Source: Enterobacter sp. JUb54
Lineage (GTDB): Bacteria; Pseudomonadota; Gammaproteobacteria; Enterobacterales; Enterobacteriaceae
Reading direction: 5' to 3'
DNA length: 64,000 nucleotides
Assembly (NCBI RefSeq): GCF_014298075.1
Contig: NZ_CP060418.1
Span: forward strand, 2,790,001-2,854,000
Position 1 is the first letter of the stretch. Each line of letters starts with the position of its first letter. Both the position numbers and the translations under genes were made by a program. The notes below the pieces were generated by a model. The model saw nothing but the letters and a program-made list of their open reading frames with translations. It searched no databases and was not told where the DNA came from. Shown one piece after another: positions 7,805-17,697 of this stretch.

Positions 7805-8320
7805 TTACTGTGCGGTCGTTGAACTGGTGTCGTTGGCAACCGGAACGGCGGTATGTTGCACCGGAACCAGCAGCAGGTCGGCGCGATTCCCTCCCTGAGT
7901 CACCACCGTTTGTACGGTATCGGTGATAAACATCAGCTGACCATTCACCGTAATTGCCGAACTCAACAAAATACGCGCATTCGGCTTAATGTCCGCCTGG
8001 TTATACGGCAGGACAAAGTTATACGGCGGCTGTTTACCTTCGGTACGTACCGCTTTCTGCGCCAGGACCTGTGCCGGGGCATCGGCCAGAGAAGCATCAG
8101 CCAGCGTGACCGTCAGTACCGCATCCGGCGGTAGTGCCACTTTTTGCCGGATAGAGATGGTGCCTGAAACATTAGGCTGCTGCTGAGAAGCGTTCAGCGA
8201 GGCAATGCCATAAGGATCGGGGGCAGCAGCTGCATTGGTCGTCGAGGCGCTGTGATTATTCGCGCAGGCGGTCAGTGTAGCGGCAACAGCTAAAGCACTA
8301 AACATATAGGCAAATTTCAT
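7805..8320 (-). CDS. ybaY: YbaY family outer-membrane lipoprotein
   Basis: A 171-residue lipoprotein: hydrophobic signal peptide with lipobox LTAC, acylated cysteine at residue 19, then ANNHSAS without an aspartate at +2, so sorting to the outer membrane is expected. The mature part contains a beta-sandwich domain related to YscW (VSGTISIRQKVALPPDAVLTVTLADAS). The molecular role is not established; in E. coli it has been tied loosely to polysaccharide or envelope stress. The start has GGAGAA before ATG 8320. It is divergent from tesB and ends at its own terminator. Confidence 0.88.
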   Translation of the reverse strand: MKFAYMFSALAVAATLTACANNHSASTTNAAAAPDPYGIASLNASQQQPNVSGTISIRQKVALPPDAVLTVTLADASLADAPAQVLAQKAVRTEGKQPPYNFVLPYNQADIKPNARILLSSAITVNGQLMFITDTVQTVVTQGGNRADLLLVPVQHTAVPVANDTSSTTAQ

Positions 8321-8539
8321 TATGTTCTCCTTTTCATCCCTTTATCTACAGGAGTATGTCCGGCCGACTGGCGAGCAGGAACATTTGTATCGTGCATAAG
8401 TGTGGCACAGATCTCAGTTATCTTCCTGCAAATGACCCTTTATTCAGATTATTGAACCCATCGGACCACTTGCGATTCCAGGTTATACTTGCCCTCAATA
8501 CGCGCTGCGCGATGCAGTTATCACTGATTGAGGATAAAT

Positions 8540-9403
8540 ATGAGTCAGGCATTAACCAATCTGCTGGCATTGTTGAATCTGGAAAAAATTGAAGAAGGGT
8601 TATTCCGCGGGCAGAGTGAAGATCTGGGGTTACGTCAGGTGTTTGGCGGCCAGGTCGTCGGTCAGGCGCTGTACGCCGCCAAAGAAACCGTGCCTGCCGA
8701 ACGCTTGATCCACTCGTTTCATAGCTATTTTCTGCGCCCTGGCGATAGCCAGAAACCGATTATTTATGACGTCGAAGTCCTGCGCGACGGCAACAGCTTC
8801 AGCGCCCGTCGGGTGGCGGCGATTCAGAACGGTAAGCCGATTTTCTATATGACCGCCTCTTTCCAGGCGCCAGAGCCGGGCTACGAACACCAGAAATCCA
8901 TGCCGGCCGCCCCGTCGCCGGAAGGACTGCCGTCCGAAACGGATATCGCCCGCAAGCTGGCTCACCTGCTGCCGCCGCAGGCCAAAGATAAGTTCCTCAG
9001 CGATAAACCGCTGGAGATCCGCCCGGTAGAGTTTCATAACCCGCTGAAGGGCCACGTGGCAGAACCTACCCGCCAGGTGTGGTTCCGTGCCAACGGCGCG
9101 GTGCCGGAAGATATCCGTATCCACCAGTCTCTGCTGGGCTACGCTTCAGACTTTAATTTCCTGCCGGTGGCCCTGCAGCCGCACGGTGTCGGCTTCCTTG
9201 AGCCGGGCATGCAGGTCGCGACGATCGACCACTCCATGTGGTTCCATCGCCCGTTCAATATCAACGAATGGTTGCTGTACAGCGTTGAAAGCACCTCAGC
9301 TTCCAGCGCTCGCGGCTTTGTGCGCGGCGAGTTTTATACCCAGGATGGCACCCTGGTGGCGTCAACGGTGCAGGAAGGGGTCATGCGCAATCGTAACGCG
9401 TGA
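8540..9403 (+). CDS. tesB: Acyl-CoA thioesterase II
   Basis: A 287-residue double-hotdog thioesterase that hydrolyses medium- and long-chain acyl-CoA to free fatty acid and CoA in the cytoplasm. The N-terminal hotdog starts [27 protein letters not shown], and the C-terminal one ends with the conserved [15 protein letters not shown] and the glutamine in VQEGVMRN. Length matches E. coli TesB. An upstream in-frame TTG at 8528 exists, but the GAGGA site at 8530 serves ATG 8540. Flanked by divergent ybaY and convergent amtB as in E. coli. Confidence 0.96.
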   Translation: MSQALTNLLALLNLEKIEEGLFRGQSEDLGLRQVFGGQVVGQALYAAKETVPAERLIHSFHSYFLRPGDSQKPIIYDVEVLRDGNSFSARRVAAIQNGKPIFYMTASFQAPEPGYEHQKSMPAAPSPEGLPSETDIARKLAHLLPPQAKDKFLSDKPLEIRPVEFHNPLKGHVAEPTRQVWFRANGAVPEDIRIHQSLLGYASDFNFLPVALQPHGVGFLEPGMQVATIDHSMWFHRPFNINEWLLYSVESTSASSARGFVRGEFYTQDGTLVASTVQEGVMRNRNA

Positions 9404-9411
9404 TCATAAAA

Positions 9412-9434
9412 AAAGCCTCCCATCGGGAGGCTTT
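9412..9434. terminator. Bidirectional terminator between tesB and amtB
   Basis: AAAGCCTCCC/GGGAGGCTTT hairpin with an ATCG-type loop. The minus-strand side carries a long T-run (A-run at 9408-9414), so it ends the glnK-amtB operon efficiently, and it also follows the tesB stop. Confidence 0.8.
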
Positions 9435-9460
9435 GCTACTACAGGAGACAACTCAAATTA

Positions 9461-10747
9461 TCAGGCGTTGTACGCGTTCTCGCCATGGCTGTTGACGTCC
9501 AGCCCTTCGCGTTCCTGCTCTTCCGGTACACGCAGACCCACGGTCATGTCAGCCACTTTGTAGCCGATGTAGGCCACAATACCGGACCACACGATGGTGA
9601 TAGCGATACTTTCCAACTGAACCAGCAGCTGATGGCCCATGGTGACGCCTTCTGCGTAGCCCACGCCGCCCAGAGAGGTGGCAGCAAAGATACCGGTCAG
9701 AATACAGCCCACGATGCCGCACACGCCATGTACGCCAAAGACGTCGCAAGGGTCATCGACACGTAACCAGCGTTTCAGCACGGTGACGCCCCACAGACCA
9801 GCAAGACCAGAAGCGATACCCACAATCAGTGCGCCGCCGACGCCGATGTAACCACATGCCGGCGTGACACCAACCAGACCCGCGATAGCACCGGAACACG
9901 CGCCCAGCAGGGACGGTTTACCACGCGTAACCCATTCGCCGAAGGTCCAGGCCAGAATCGCGCCAGCGGTCGCAACCACGGTGTTGACGAAGGCCAGGGC
10001 GGCAATTTCGTTCGCCGAGCTTGCAGAACCGGCGTTAAAGCCAAACCAGCCGACGTAGAGGATTGCCGTACCGGTGAAGACCATTGGCAGGTTATGTGGT
10101 TTAAACGCTTCTTTGCCGAAGCCAACGCGTTTGCCCATCATATAAGCACCGACCAGCCCGGCGACCGCAGCGTTGATATGCACGACGGTACCGCCGGCGA
10201 AATCCAGTGCACCATGCGTTGCCAGCAGACCACCACCCCAGACCATATGCGCAATCGGCACATAGGAGAGGGTCATCCACACCACCACGAAAATCAGCAC
10301 CGCGGAGAAGCGAATACGCTCAGCCAGCGCGCCGACAATCAGGCCAACGGTGATACAGGCAAAGGAGCCCTGGAACGCCACGTGAATGTACTGATAGAAA
10401 GAGCCCATCAGCGCTTTCAGTTCGATATTTTTCAGCATCACCCAGTCAAAGCTGCCGAAGAAGCTGCCGCCGGTCCCGAAGGCCAGCGTGTAGCCATAAA
10501 CCACCCATAATACGCACACCAGCGCAAAGGTAACGATCACCTGCGTCAGCATTGAGAGCACGTTCTTGCCGCGAATCAGGCCGCCGTAAAACAGCGCGAT
10601 GCCCGGAATTGTCATAAACAGCACCAGCGCGGTGCAAATCATCATGAAGGCGTTGTCGGCTTTATCTGCCACTGCCGGTGCGGCCATCGCCAGCCCCGGA
10701 AGAAGTGCCAGCGCACCCAGACCCGTTTTCAATGTTGCTATTTTCAT
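9461..10747 (-). CDS. amtB: Ammonium channel
   Basis: A 428-residue inner-membrane channel that conducts NH3/NH4+ as a trimer when nitrogen is scarce. It has a cleaved signal peptide (LPGLAMA|APAV), about eleven transmembrane helices, and the conducting twin histidines in PIAHMVWG and FGVHGVCG. The cytoplasmic tail EEQEREGLDVNSHGENAYNA is the typical GlnK contact region. The start at 10747 (MKIATLKTG) matches E. coli length; six extra in-frame residues upstream are not supported. It lies 33 bases downstream of glnK in one nitrogen-controlled operon; GlnK blocks the pore after ammonium shock. Confidence 0.97.
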   Translation of the reverse strand: MKIATLKTGLGALALLPGLAMAAPAVADKADNAFMMICTALVLFMTIPGIALFYGGLIRGKNVLSMLTQVIVTFALVCVLWVVYGYTLAFGTGGSFFGSFDWVMLKNIELKALMGSFYQYIHVAFQGSFACITVGLIVGALAERIRFSAVLIFVVVWMTLSYVPIAHMVWGGGLLATHGALDFAGGTVVHINAAVAGLVGAYMMGKRVGFGKEAFKPHNLPMVFTGTAILYVGWFGFNAGSASSANEIAALAFVNTVVATAGAILAWTFGEWVTRGKPSLLGACSGAIAGLVGVTPACGYIGVGGALIVGIASGLAGLWGVTVLKRWLRVDDPCDVFGVHGVCGIVGCILTGIFAATSLGGVGYAEGVTMGHQLLVQLESIAITIVWSGIVAYIGYKVADMTVGLRVPEEQEREGLDVNSHGENAYNA

Positions 10748-10780
10748 TTTCTCGATCCCCATCACTGTGTGGTCTGGTCG

Positions 10781-11119
10781 TTACAGTGCCGCTTCGTCGG
10801 CTTCGCCGGTGCGGATGCGAATAACGCGTTGCAGTTCGGCGACAAAAATTTTGCCATCGCCAATTTTTCCGGTGTAGGCCGCTTTACTAATGACATCAAC
10901 GACCTCATCAAGCTGATCGTCGGCAATCGCGACGTCAATCTTCACTTTTGGCAGAAAATTGACGCTATATTCGGCACCACGGTACAGCTCAGCATGACCC
11001 TTTTGACGGCCAAACCCTTTTACCTCAGTGACCGTAAGGCCCTGAATGCCGATGGAAGATAACGCTTCACGCACATCTTCCAGTTTGAATGGTTTGATTA
11101 CCACGGTAACCAGCTTCAT
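10781..11119 (-). CDS. glnK: Nitrogen regulatory protein P-II, GlnK
   Basis: A 112-residue PII signalling protein. The T-loop tyrosine Y51 (RGAEYSVNF), site of uridylylation by GlnD, is present, as are the ATP/2-oxoglutarate-binding B-loop (TGKIGDGKIF) and C-loop segments. It senses 2-oxoglutarate and ATP/ADP and closes AmtB. The start at ATG 11119, after a GGAGGGGAC site, gives the standard length; the reading frame extends upstream only by chance. Transcription starts from a sigma-54 promoter at 11173-11188 under NtrC. Confidence 0.97.
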   Translation of the reverse strand: MKLVTVVIKPFKLEDVREALSSIGIQGLTVTEVKGFGRQKGHAELYRGAEYSVNFLPKVKIDVAIADDQLDEVVDVISKAAYTGKIGDGKIFVAELQRVIRIRTGEADEAAL

Positions 11120-11172
11120 AAGTCCCCTCCGCTCAGAATTCGTAATGGCAGCAGCTAACACACAGGGAATAA

Positions 11173-11188
11173 AGCAAGGGCTATGCCA
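11173..11188 (-). promoter_or_regulatory. Sigma-54 promoter of glnK-amtB
   Basis: The minus strand reads TGGCATAGCCCTTGCT, which keeps the invariant GG (-24) and GC (-12) of the RpoN consensus TGGCAC-N5-TTGCA with correct spacing. It is 54-69 bases upstream of the glnK start. Sigma-54 control of glnKamtB is established in enteric bacteria. Confidence 0.88.
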
Positions 11189-11196
11189 GAAATGAA

Positions 11197-11220
11197 AAAG
11201 GACCGCATAGCGGCCCTTTT
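11197..11220 (-). terminator. Hairpin after mdlB, just upstream of the glnK promoter
   Basis: AAAAGGACCGC/GCGGCCCTTTT with a short ATA loop and one mismatch. It probably insulates the mdlAB transcript from the sigma-54 promoter that follows. Confidence 0.6.
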
Positions 11221-11282
11221 CACAACGAAAAGACGAGAATGGAGGAAGAATGCCTCAGAAAAGCATCCGTTTCGGCCAAAAA

Positions 11283-11299
11283 TGCACCACAACAGTGCA
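11283..11299. promoter_or_regulatory. Probable NtrC binding site (proximal)
   Basis: TGCACCACAACAGTGCA is a near-palindrome matching the NtrC 17-mer pattern TGCACCA-N3-TGGTGCA with one change in the right half. It lies about 95 bases upstream of the sigma-54 promoter, a normal enhancer distance. Confidence 0.75.
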
Positions 11300-11344
11300 T
11301 GGCGCGTTGCATTTTTGCACCACATTTATTCGCCACAAAACCAC

Positions 11345-11361
11345 TGCCTGTTTATGGTGCA
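11345..11361. promoter_or_regulatory. Probable NtrC binding site (distal)
   Basis: TGCCTGTTTATGGTGCA has a perfect right half and a degenerate left half of the NtrC site. It ends one base before the mdlB stop codon and lies 62 bases from the proximal site, so the two could bind cooperatively. Confidence 0.55.
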
Positions 11362-13140
11362 TCAGGCGGTCAGCGACTCTTCCTGGGCGCTGGCGGCCAG
11401 CTCTTCGCCGGCCAGCTGCAGCTGATACATCTGCCAGTAACGCCCTTTTGCCGCCAGCAGTTGCTGATGATTGCCACGCTCAACGGCCTGCCCGCGATGG
11501 AGCACCAGAATGGTATCAGCCTCCACGATCGTTGACAGGCGATGCGCGATCACCACCAGGGTGGTGTGCTGGCGAACTTTTGCCAGCGCCTGCTGAATCG
11601 CCTGCTCGGTACCGGAATCGATGTTTGCCGTCGCCTCATCGAGAATCAGTATCTGCGGGGTATCCACCAGCACTCGCGCCAGCGCCAGCAGCTGTTTCTG
11701 CCCCACGGAGAGGTTATTCCCCTGCTCGCCCAGCTGGGTGTAGATCCCGTTATCCATACTGCGCGCCAGCTCCGCCAGCTGCACCGACTCCAGCGCCTCC
11801 CAGACCAGCTCCTCGCTGATGTCGCGGCCCAGGGTGACGTTGGCATAAAAGGTATCGGCCAGCACCACCGGATCCTGCTGCACCATCGCCACGCCCTGGC
11901 GCAAAGCGCTGTGGCTTAACGAGGCGAGCGGACGCCCGTCGATGCGGATCTCCCCTCGGGTCAGCGGATAGTAGCCCATCATCAGGCTGGCCAGCGTGCT
12001 TTTCCCGCTGCCGGTATGGCCCACCAGCGCCACAAAACCACGGGAAGGGATCTCCAGATTAATCTCTTTCAGCACCAGCCGATCGCCGCGGTAGGCAAAC
12101 GACAGATCCTCGATTGATACCCTGCCGCTGCGCAGCGGGGCATTATCCTGCCCCCACGCCTGGCGCGGGCGATCCATCAGTTCGAACACTCGCTCGCCGG
12201 CAACGACCGCCTGCTGGAGCATCGACTGCTGCGTCGTCAGCTCGATCAGCGGTTCATTCAGGCGCCCAAGGTAGCTGATAAAGGCATACAGCACCCCGAC
12301 TTCAATCGTGCCGACGGAACTGAAGCCAAACAGCATCAGCAGCCCGCAGAGCACCAGGGTTGAGAACAGGCTCAACAGCGGGCGCAGGAGAAAACCGTCA
12401 AGGCGCAGCGTTTGCATCCGCGCCAGATAGTGAGCATGGCTGGCTTCACGCATCCGTTCGCCGAACCGCGCCTGCTGGCGGAACTGCTGGATGACGCCCA
12501 TGCCGTTAATCACTTCATTAAAGCCATCGTTGATATCCGCCAGCCATGCGCGAACCCGGCGCACGATAGGCGTGCTGTAGCGTTGATAAATCAGCATGAC
12601 AATCAACACCGCCGGGAAGATGGCCAACGCCACCAGCGCCATGCGCCAGTCGAGGCTGAACATCGCCACCAGCATCGCGCCAATCAGTGCGGCGCTGCGC
12701 AGCACGGTCGCCACCACGGTCACATAGAGGTCGCGAATCACTTCGGTGTCGTTGGTCACGCGGGAGATCAGTTGCCCCACCGGCTGGGTATCAAATTCGC
12801 TGAGCGGCTGGCGCAGCGCGGCATCCATCACATCGCTTCGTAGCTGCTGCACCACGCCGACGGCGGCACGGTTAAACAGCAGCGACTGGTTATAGTGCAG
12901 GGTCGCCGCGAGGATCTGTAATCCAAGGTAGGCCACCGCCAGACCGCAAACCAGCTTCAGCGGCAGCGAGTTCTTCGCCACCATATTATCGATAAAATAG
13001 CTGATCAGCAGCGGACCGCTGACCTCGGCCGCGGCGGCAATCCACATCATCACCACCGCAATAATCAGCGGTTTACGCCACGGAGAACCGTAGGCCAGCA
13101 GGCGTTTTAAGGTGGGCCAGAGTTCGGCAAAACTACGCAT
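11362..13140 (-). CDS. mdlB: Heterodimeric ABC exporter subunit MdlB
   Basis: A 592-residue half-transporter: six-helix ABC exporter domain (about 20-310) and nucleotide-binding domain with Walker A (GHTGSGKST), a non-standard signature NLSVGQ in place of LSGGQ, Walker B with catalytic glutamate ([12 protein letters not shown]) and H-loop (IAHRLST). It pairs with MdlA in the inner membrane. The substrate is unknown. The start MRSFAEL at 13140 gives the family length and overlaps the end of mdlA by 8 bases, so the two are translationally coupled. The changed signature makes one of the two ATP sites degenerate. Confidence 0.93.
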   Translation of the reverse strand: MRSFAELWPTLKRLLAYGSPWRKPLIIAVVMMWIAAAAEVSGPLLISYFIDNMVAKNSLPLKLVCGLAVAYLGLQILAATLHYNQSLLFNRAAVGVVQQLRSDVMDAALRQPLSEFDTQPVGQLISRVTNDTEVIRDLYVTVVATVLRSAALIGAMLVAMFSLDWRMALVALAIFPAVLIVMLIYQRYSTPIVRRVRAWLADINDGFNEVINGMGVIQQFRQQARFGERMREASHAHYLARMQTLRLDGFLLRPLLSLFSTLVLCGLLMLFGFSSVGTIEVGVLYAFISYLGRLNEPLIELTTQQSMLQQAVVAGERVFELMDRPRQAWGQDNAPLRSGRVSIEDLSFAYRGDRLVLKEINLEIPSRGFVALVGHTGSGKSTLASLMMGYYPLTRGEIRIDGRPLASLSHSALRQGVAMVQQDPVVLADTFYANVTLGRDISEELVWEALESVQLAELARSMDNGIYTQLGEQGNNLSVGQKQLLALARVLVDTPQILILDEATANIDSGTEQAIQQALAKVRQHTTLVVIAHRLSTIVEADTILVLHRGQAVERGNHQQLLAAKGRYWQMYQLQLAGEELAASAQEESLTA

Positions 13141-14905
13141 CGGTGGCCTCCTCATGTTCCTGCGGCGCATCGTCAAGCGCCGCTTCCAGTTGCTGATAAC
13201 GATACATATCGCGGTACCAGCCGGGTTGAGCCGCCAGTCCGTCATGGCGACCGCGCTGGACGATATGTCCGTGCTGCATCACCAGGATTTCGCTGGCTTC
13301 CGTTAAGGCTGACAGACGATGGGCGCTGATGATCACCGTACGCCCTTCTCCCCACTGTCGTAGGTTATGCAGGATCTGGTGCTCCGTCCGGCCGTCCACC
13401 GCCGACAGCGCATCATCCAGAATCAGGATCTCCGCCTCCAGCAGCAGCGCGCGAGCAATCGAAATACGCTGTTTCTGCCCACCGGAGAGCATCACGCCGC
13501 GTTCGCCCACTTCCGTTTCATATCCCTGAGGCAGACGCAAAATATCGTCGTGTACGCTGGCTAACCGCGCCGCACGTTCTATTTGCTCCGGCGTCGCATC
13601 AGGCCTGCCGAGCGCGATGTTATTAGCGACGGTATCGGAAAACAGAAACGGCGTCTGGTTAACTACCGCCAGCCGGGCGCGCCAGCTATCGAGCTGCAGC
13701 CGGGTCAGGGGAATATCATGAAAACGAATATCCCCCTGGGTGACATCAAAGTGACGTTGGATCAGCGCCAGGATGGTGCTTTTTCCCGAGCCGGTTGGCC
13801 CGCAGATGCCCAGCATCTGCCCTGGCTGGAGCACAAAGTTCACCTTTTCCAGTGCAGCTTTATGCGCCTGCGGATAGACAAACTCGCGCACCGCAACATT
13901 CAATACGCCGCGGCCTTCAGGCACCTGTTCGCTGCCATCGTTGACGGTCGGCGCCTCTTCGAGCATCGTGCGGATGCGGCTATAGGCCGCGCTGCCGCGC
14001 TCAACAATGTTAAACATCCACGCCAGCGCCAGCATCGGCCAGATCATCAGCCCGAGGTACATCACAAAGCTGGTTAACTGACCGAGCGTCATGCTGCCCT
14101 GCAACACCATCCAGCTCCCGCCGCCGATCGCCAGCAGATTCGCGGTGCCAATGGCGATATAAATCGTCGGGTCAAAGCGCGCATCAATGCGCGCCACGCG
14201 CATGTTTTTCTTTCCGGTGTCCGCAGCATCGGCAGAGAACTGCGCCGACTGGCGGTCTTCAAGACCAAAGGCTTTGATCATGCGGATACTGGTCAGGCTT
14301 TCCTGGGTTCGGTCGTTCAGACTGGAGAACGCCGCCTGGGCAACGCGGAAACGTTCATGCAACGCATCGCCGTTGCGCTTAATCACCAGCGCCATCACCG
14401 GCATCGGCAGCAGCGCCAGCAGCGTGAGCTGCCAGCTGATCTGCGTCGACATCACGATGAACACCGCGCAGCCCATCACCAGCGAGTCGACCAGGGTCAA
14501 CACCCCCTCACCTGCGGCGAATACCACCCGGTCAACGTCGTTGGTCGCGCGCGCGATCAGATCCCCGGTACGGTGGCGCAGGTAAAAAGCGGGATGCTGG
14601 CGGCTGAGCTGGCGATAAAAGTCTTCCCGCAGCTCCACCGCCAGCTGATAGGACGCACCGAACAGCAGTACGCGCCAGACGTAGCGCAGCAGATAGACCA
14701 TCACCGCGATCAGCACTAACGAGCCGATCCACAGCCAGATCGTCCCGGCGCTAAAATGTTGTCTGGTGACGCCATCGACCACGATCCCCACCACTTTCGG
14801 TGGGATCAGTTGTAAAATGGCGATAATGATCAGCAAGGCAATGGCACCGAGATAGCGGCGCCACTCCCGGCGGAAGTACCAGCTGAGTTGGGCAAATAAT
14901 CGCAA
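13133..14905 (-). CDS. mdlA: Heterodimeric ABC exporter subunit MdlA
   Basis: A 590-residue partner of MdlB, with six transmembrane helices and an ATPase domain: Walker A (GPTGSGKST), intact signature LSGGQKQR, but Walker B reads [12 protein letters not shown] with aspartate where the catalytic glutamate is expected. The start is TTG 14905 ([14 protein letters not shown] follows), with an AGGA site nine bases upstream; this gives the E. coli length, while the longer frame to 14941 would overlap the intergenic space before decR. Located 42 bases downstream of decR in the same direction, so partial read-through from decR is possible. Confidence 0.92.
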   Translation of the reverse strand: MRLFAQLSWYFRREWRRYLGAIALLIIIAILQLIPPKVVGIVVDGVTRQHFSAGTIWLWIGSLVLIAVMVYLLRYVWRVLLFGASYQLAVELREDFYRQLSRQHPAFYLRHRTGDLIARATNDVDRVVFAAGEGVLTLVDSLVMGCAVFIVMSTQISWQLTLLALLPMPVMALVIKRNGDALHERFRVAQAAFSSLNDRTQESLTSIRMIKAFGLEDRQSAQFSADAADTGKKNMRVARIDARFDPTIYIAIGTANLLAIGGGSWMVLQGSMTLGQLTSFVMYLGLMIWPMLALAWMFNIVERGSAAYSRIRTMLEEAPTVNDGSEQVPEGRGVLNVAVREFVYPQAHKAALEKVNFVLQPGQMLGICGPTGSGKSTILALIQRHFDVTQGDIRFHDIPLTRLQLDSWRARLAVVNQTPFLFSDTVANNIALGRPDATPEQIERAARLASVHDDILRLPQGYETEVGERGVMLSGGQKQRISIARALLLEAEILILDDALSAVDGRTEHQILHNLRQWGEGRTVIISAHRLSALTEASEILVMQHGHIVQRGRHDGLAAQPGWYRDMYRYQQLEAALDDAPQEHEEATDA

Positions 14906-14947
14906 GCAGTAGAATCCTGAGTGTGTCAATCGTCGCGGCAAGCGCCG

Positions 14948-15406
14948 CTAATCAATAGGTAAGGCCGTAGTGTATTTTATCTGTTCCATCGCGAAACTCG
15001 AAGTGACATCAGACAATCCCGGCACGCTGTTCACCAGCCGTTTATAAAAATCATCGTAGCGTTTCATATCCGCCACCTGCACTCGCAGCAGGTAATCGTA
15101 CTCTCCCGCCATGCGCCAGAAACCCAGGACTTCCGCCATCTGGGTGACTTCACTGACGAAGCGGCAGTACCAGTCGCTGCTGTGGTGCTGGGTTTTAATC
15201 AGCACAAATGCCGTCAGACCAAGGCCCAGTTTTTCGGCATCCAGCAGTGCGACGCGCCCCCGCAGGATACCCTCATCTTCCAGGCGCTTCAGCCGTTTCC
15301 AGCAGGGGGTGGTGGTCAGATTAACGGCATCGGCCAGCGCCTGCAAAGAGAGGGTGCAGTCTGTTTGCAGCAGAGAAAGCAGCTTACGGTCAATTTTATC
15401 TAACAT
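14948..15406 (-). CDS. decR: Lrp-family cysteine-responsive regulator DecR
   Basis: A 152-residue Lrp/AsnC regulator (YbaO): N-terminal helix-turn-helix ([30 protein letters not shown]) and C-terminal RAM ligand-binding domain. In E. coli DecR activates cysteine detoxification genes when cysteine is high. Here it is divergent from a PLP-dependent cysteine-synthase-like enzyme across a 115-base spacer, which makes that gene its likely target. The start at 15406 has a GAGCGCC-type weak ribosome site; no better start exists. Confidence 0.92.
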   Translation of the reverse strand: MLDKIDRKLLSLLQTDCTLSLQALADAVNLTTTPCWKRLKRLEDEGILRGRVALLDAEKLGLGLTAFVLIKTQHHSSDWYCRFVSEVTQMAEVLGFWRMAGEYDYLLRVQVADMKRYDDFYKRLVNSVPGLSDVTSSFAMEQIKYTTALPID

Positions 15407-15521
15407 TAGGCGCTCGCGGAGAAAATTTTACTCCTTATAGTGTAATCGAAAGGCTAAATAGCAACAATTTTTCCTCACACTTCCGCTAAGCTGGGCACAA
15501 AATGACAAACAGGAAATAACG
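15407..15521. promoter_or_regulatory. Divergent control region of decR and the cysteine-metabolism gene
   Basis: A 115-base spacer that must hold two promoters and, by analogy with other Lrp regulators facing their targets, DecR sites. AT-rich segments (ATTTTACTCCTTATAGTGTAA; AAATAGCAACAATTTTT) fit that role. No exact operator can be named. Confidence 0.45.
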
Positions 15522-16574
15522 ATGAATAGCGCCTGGGTAAAACACGCCATTAGTGAAATTAACGCCGATTATCAGCGTTCCGCCGACACGCACCTTATTC
15601 GCCTGGCGCTGCCCGGGTTCCCAGGTATCCAGATCTATCTGAAGGATGAGAGCACCCATCCGACCGGCAGCCTGAAGCACCGCCTGGCCCGCTCACTGTT
15701 CCTGTACGGCCTGTGCAATGGCTGGATTAAGGAAGGAACCACGATCATTGAAGCCTCTTCCGGCTCAACCGCCGTGTCGGAAGCCTATTTTGCCCGTCTG
15801 TTGGGCCTGCCGTTTATCGCGGTGATGCCATCCTGTACGGCAAAACGCAAAATCGAACAGATTGAGTTTTACGGCGGCCGCTGCCATTTCGTTGAGAGCG
15901 CGTGTGAAATCTATGCCGCCTCCGAGATGCTGGCCCGCGAACTGAACGGCCATTATATGGACCAGTTTACCTTCGCCGAGCGCGCGACGGACTGGCGCGG
16001 CAACAACAATATCGCTGACAGCATTTTCCGTCAGATGACCCATGAGCCACATCCGCAGCCCTCTTACATCGTGATGAGCGCCGGTACCGGGGGAACCTCC
16101 GCCACCATTGGCCGCTATATCCGATGTCAGGGATATGACACGCAGTTACTGGTCGTTGACCCACAAAATTCGGTATTCCTCGATTACTGGCAGAGCCGCG
16201 ATAGCGCGTTACGCAGCACCGTCGGGAGTAAAATTGAGGGAATTGGTCGCCCGCGGGTCGAGCCGTCATTTATTCCGGATGTGGTCGACGACATGCTGCG
16301 GGTGCCGGACGCGGCCAGCGTCGCCACCGCTTTGTGGCTGGAAACGCTGCTGGGGCGGAAAGTCGGCGCCTCTACCGGGACCAATATGTGGGGCGTACTC
16401 GAGCTTGCCGTACAGATGCGCGCTGAAGGACGCAGTGGCTCCATTGTCACCCTGCTGTGCGACAGCGGCGAGCGCTATCTCGAAAGCTATTACAACCCGC
16501 AGTGGGTGGCGAGCCATATTGGTGACATCGCGCCGTGGCAGGAAAAAATTGCGGCGATGGTGAAGGGACAATAA
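15522..16574 (+). CDS. PLP-dependent cysteine synthase/desulfhydrase-like enzyme
   Basis: A 350-residue fold-type II PLP enzyme. The PLP lysine K52 lies in [10 protein letters not shown], the substrate loop in [12 protein letters not shown], and the glycine-rich phosphate loop in [12 protein letters not shown]. It is longer than CysK/CysM and belongs to the cysteine-synthase-like branch that includes cysteine desulfhydrases (cysteine to pyruvate, ammonia and sulfide). E. coli K-12 has no gene here. Because it faces decR, whose product responds to excess cysteine, a cysteine-degrading detoxification enzyme (the CcdA type described in Pantoea) is the best inference. AGGAAATAACG precedes ATG 15522. 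Confidence 0.75.
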   Translation: MNSAWVKHAISEINADYQRSADTHLIRLALPGFPGIQIYLKDESTHPTGSLKHRLARSLFLYGLCNGWIKEGTTIIEASSGSTAVSEAYFARLLGLPFIAVMPSCTAKRKIEQIEFYGGRCHFVESACEIYAASEMLARELNGHYMDQFTFAERATDWRGNNNIADSIFRQMTHEPHPQPSYIVMSAGTGGTSATIGRYIRCQGYDTQLLVVDPQNSVFLDYWQSRDSALRSTVGSKIEGIGRPRVEPSFIPDVVDDMLRVPDAASVATALWLETLLGRKVGASTGTNMWGVLELAVQMRAEGRSGSIVTLLCDSGERYLESYYNPQWVASHIGDIAPWQEKIAAMVKGQ

Positions 16575-16602
16575 AAAAAGCCAGACACCGAGGTGTCTGG
16601 CT
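16573..16602. terminator. Terminator between the cysteine enzyme gene and cof
   Basis: AGCCAGACACC/GGTGTCTGGCT hairpin at 16579-16602; the minus-strand side has a seven-base T-run, so it is a strong terminator for cof and also follows the plus-strand gene. Confidence 0.8.
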
Positions 16603-16617
16603 GCTGGAAGGGTCTAG

Positions 16618-17436
16618 TTATTCGGGGGAATAAGGAAGATCAGGATTATCCAGCCAATGCGTTAAAAAATGAGAGACCGCCTCGTGGCGACAGTCCCCGA
16701 TAACCGGTAAATGCGGCAGCTCGGCTTTGAGCTGCGGCATCGCGTTACCCATAATCACACCGCGCCCGACGCTTCCCAGCATCTCGCGATCGTTCATGGC
16801 ATCGCCGAACGCCATACAATCCTGCATCGACACGCCAAGATGCTGGCCAAGCACCGCCAGCGCAGCGCCTTTATTACAGCCATTCGGCAGCACTTCCAGA
16901 CAATCAAACGCCGAGAAGCAGATATGTGCGCGTTCGCCGAGCGCTTCAGTCAGCTGAAGCTGGAGGCGCTGGAGATCGTCGTGATCGCCGCAGAAGCACA
17001 CCTTGGTGACTTTATTGCCCGGCATCCGCTTCGGGTCGGCAATCTGATAGCGGAAACCGCTAAAAATATGTGCTTTCAGCAGCTCGGGCATCTCCTGCCC
17101 GGTAAACCAGCCCTGGTCATTAAAGACGTGCATGCTGGCTGCGGTGTCCCAGTGACGGTGAAGCACCGCCTCCGCGACATCCGGAGTCAGATCGCTGCGG
17201 TGCAGCTCTTCGCCGTTCAGGGTATGGATCCGCGTACCGTTGCCAGTAATTAAGTAGGCATCCAGCGCAAACTCACCGATAACATGGCGCATTTCCAGCG
17301 CATGACGTCCCGTGGCAAAGGTCAGGGTGATATCACGCTCACGCAGACGTCTGAGCGTCGCGAGCGTGGTCGTTCCCAGACGATGGTCCGGCATCAACAG
17401 CGTGCCGTCCATATCAAATGCAGCGAGTCTTGCCAT
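16618..17436 (-). CDS. cof: HMP-PP phosphatase (HAD family)
   Basis: A 272-residue Cof-type HAD phosphatase. Motif I DMDGTLL, motif II in FATGR, motif III lysine (GCNKGAAL) and motif [12 protein letters not shown] are all present. In E. coli it hydrolyses the thiamine precursor HMP-PP and other sugar phosphates in the cytoplasm. The start at 17436 ([11 protein letters not shown]) places motif I close to the N-terminus as in the family; 35 upstream in-frame residues are not supported. Divergent from ybaE, with an ERIC element in the gap. Confidence 0.93.
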   Translation of the reverse strand: MARLAAFDMDGTLLMPDHRLGTTTLATLRRLRERDITLTFATGRHALEMRHVIGEFALDAYLITGNGTRIHTLNGEELHRSDLTPDVAEAVLHRHWDTAASMHVFNDQGWFTGQEMPELLKAHIFSGFRYQIADPKRMPGNKVTKVCFCGDHDDLQRLQLQLTEALGERAHICFSAFDCLEVLPNGCNKGAALAVLGQHLGVSMQDCMAFGDAMNDREMLGSVGRGVIMGNAMPQLKAELPHLPVIGDCRHEAVSHFLTHWLDNPDLPYSPE

Positions 17437-17575
17437 GTTCTGCTCCCCAGAGCGTGATGAGTTTTGCTTGAGTTCCAGTATTGCCTGAGATATACGGAAG
17501 TAATAGTGAATAGATAGATTATATTGTTCCGGTTTTATCACTGACCGCAGAGGCCGCTTAAAGGACCAATCCAGA

Positions 17576-17697
17576 ACACGAAATCATTTAAGCTGGATTA
17601 AGGCGGCAAGTAAGCGAGTCCCCAGGAGCTTACTCCAGTCAGTGACTGGGGTGAGCGCACGCAGCCAACGCAGAGGCAGCTAAAAGGATAACGTGTA
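17576..17697. repeat. ERIC (IRU) element upstream of ybaE
   Basis: An enterobacterial repetitive intergenic consensus element of about 122 bases. The diagnostic core is clear: GTCCCCAGGAGCTTACT (17618-17634) facing AGTGACTGGGGTGAGCG (17641-17657), followed by GCAGCCAACGCAGAGGCAGC and the terminal motif AAAAGGATAACGTGTA. The other half reads AAGGCGGCAAGTAAGCGA. The right end abuts the ybaE ATG, so the element supplies the leader and ribosome site. ERICs are non-coding, imperfectly palindromic and transcribed with neighbours. Confidence 0.88.

Noticed and set aside
17500..17697. Structured leader of ybaE considered as a riboswitch or sRNA
   Set aside because: The core matches the ERIC consensus, which explains the structure without a ligand-binding RNA.
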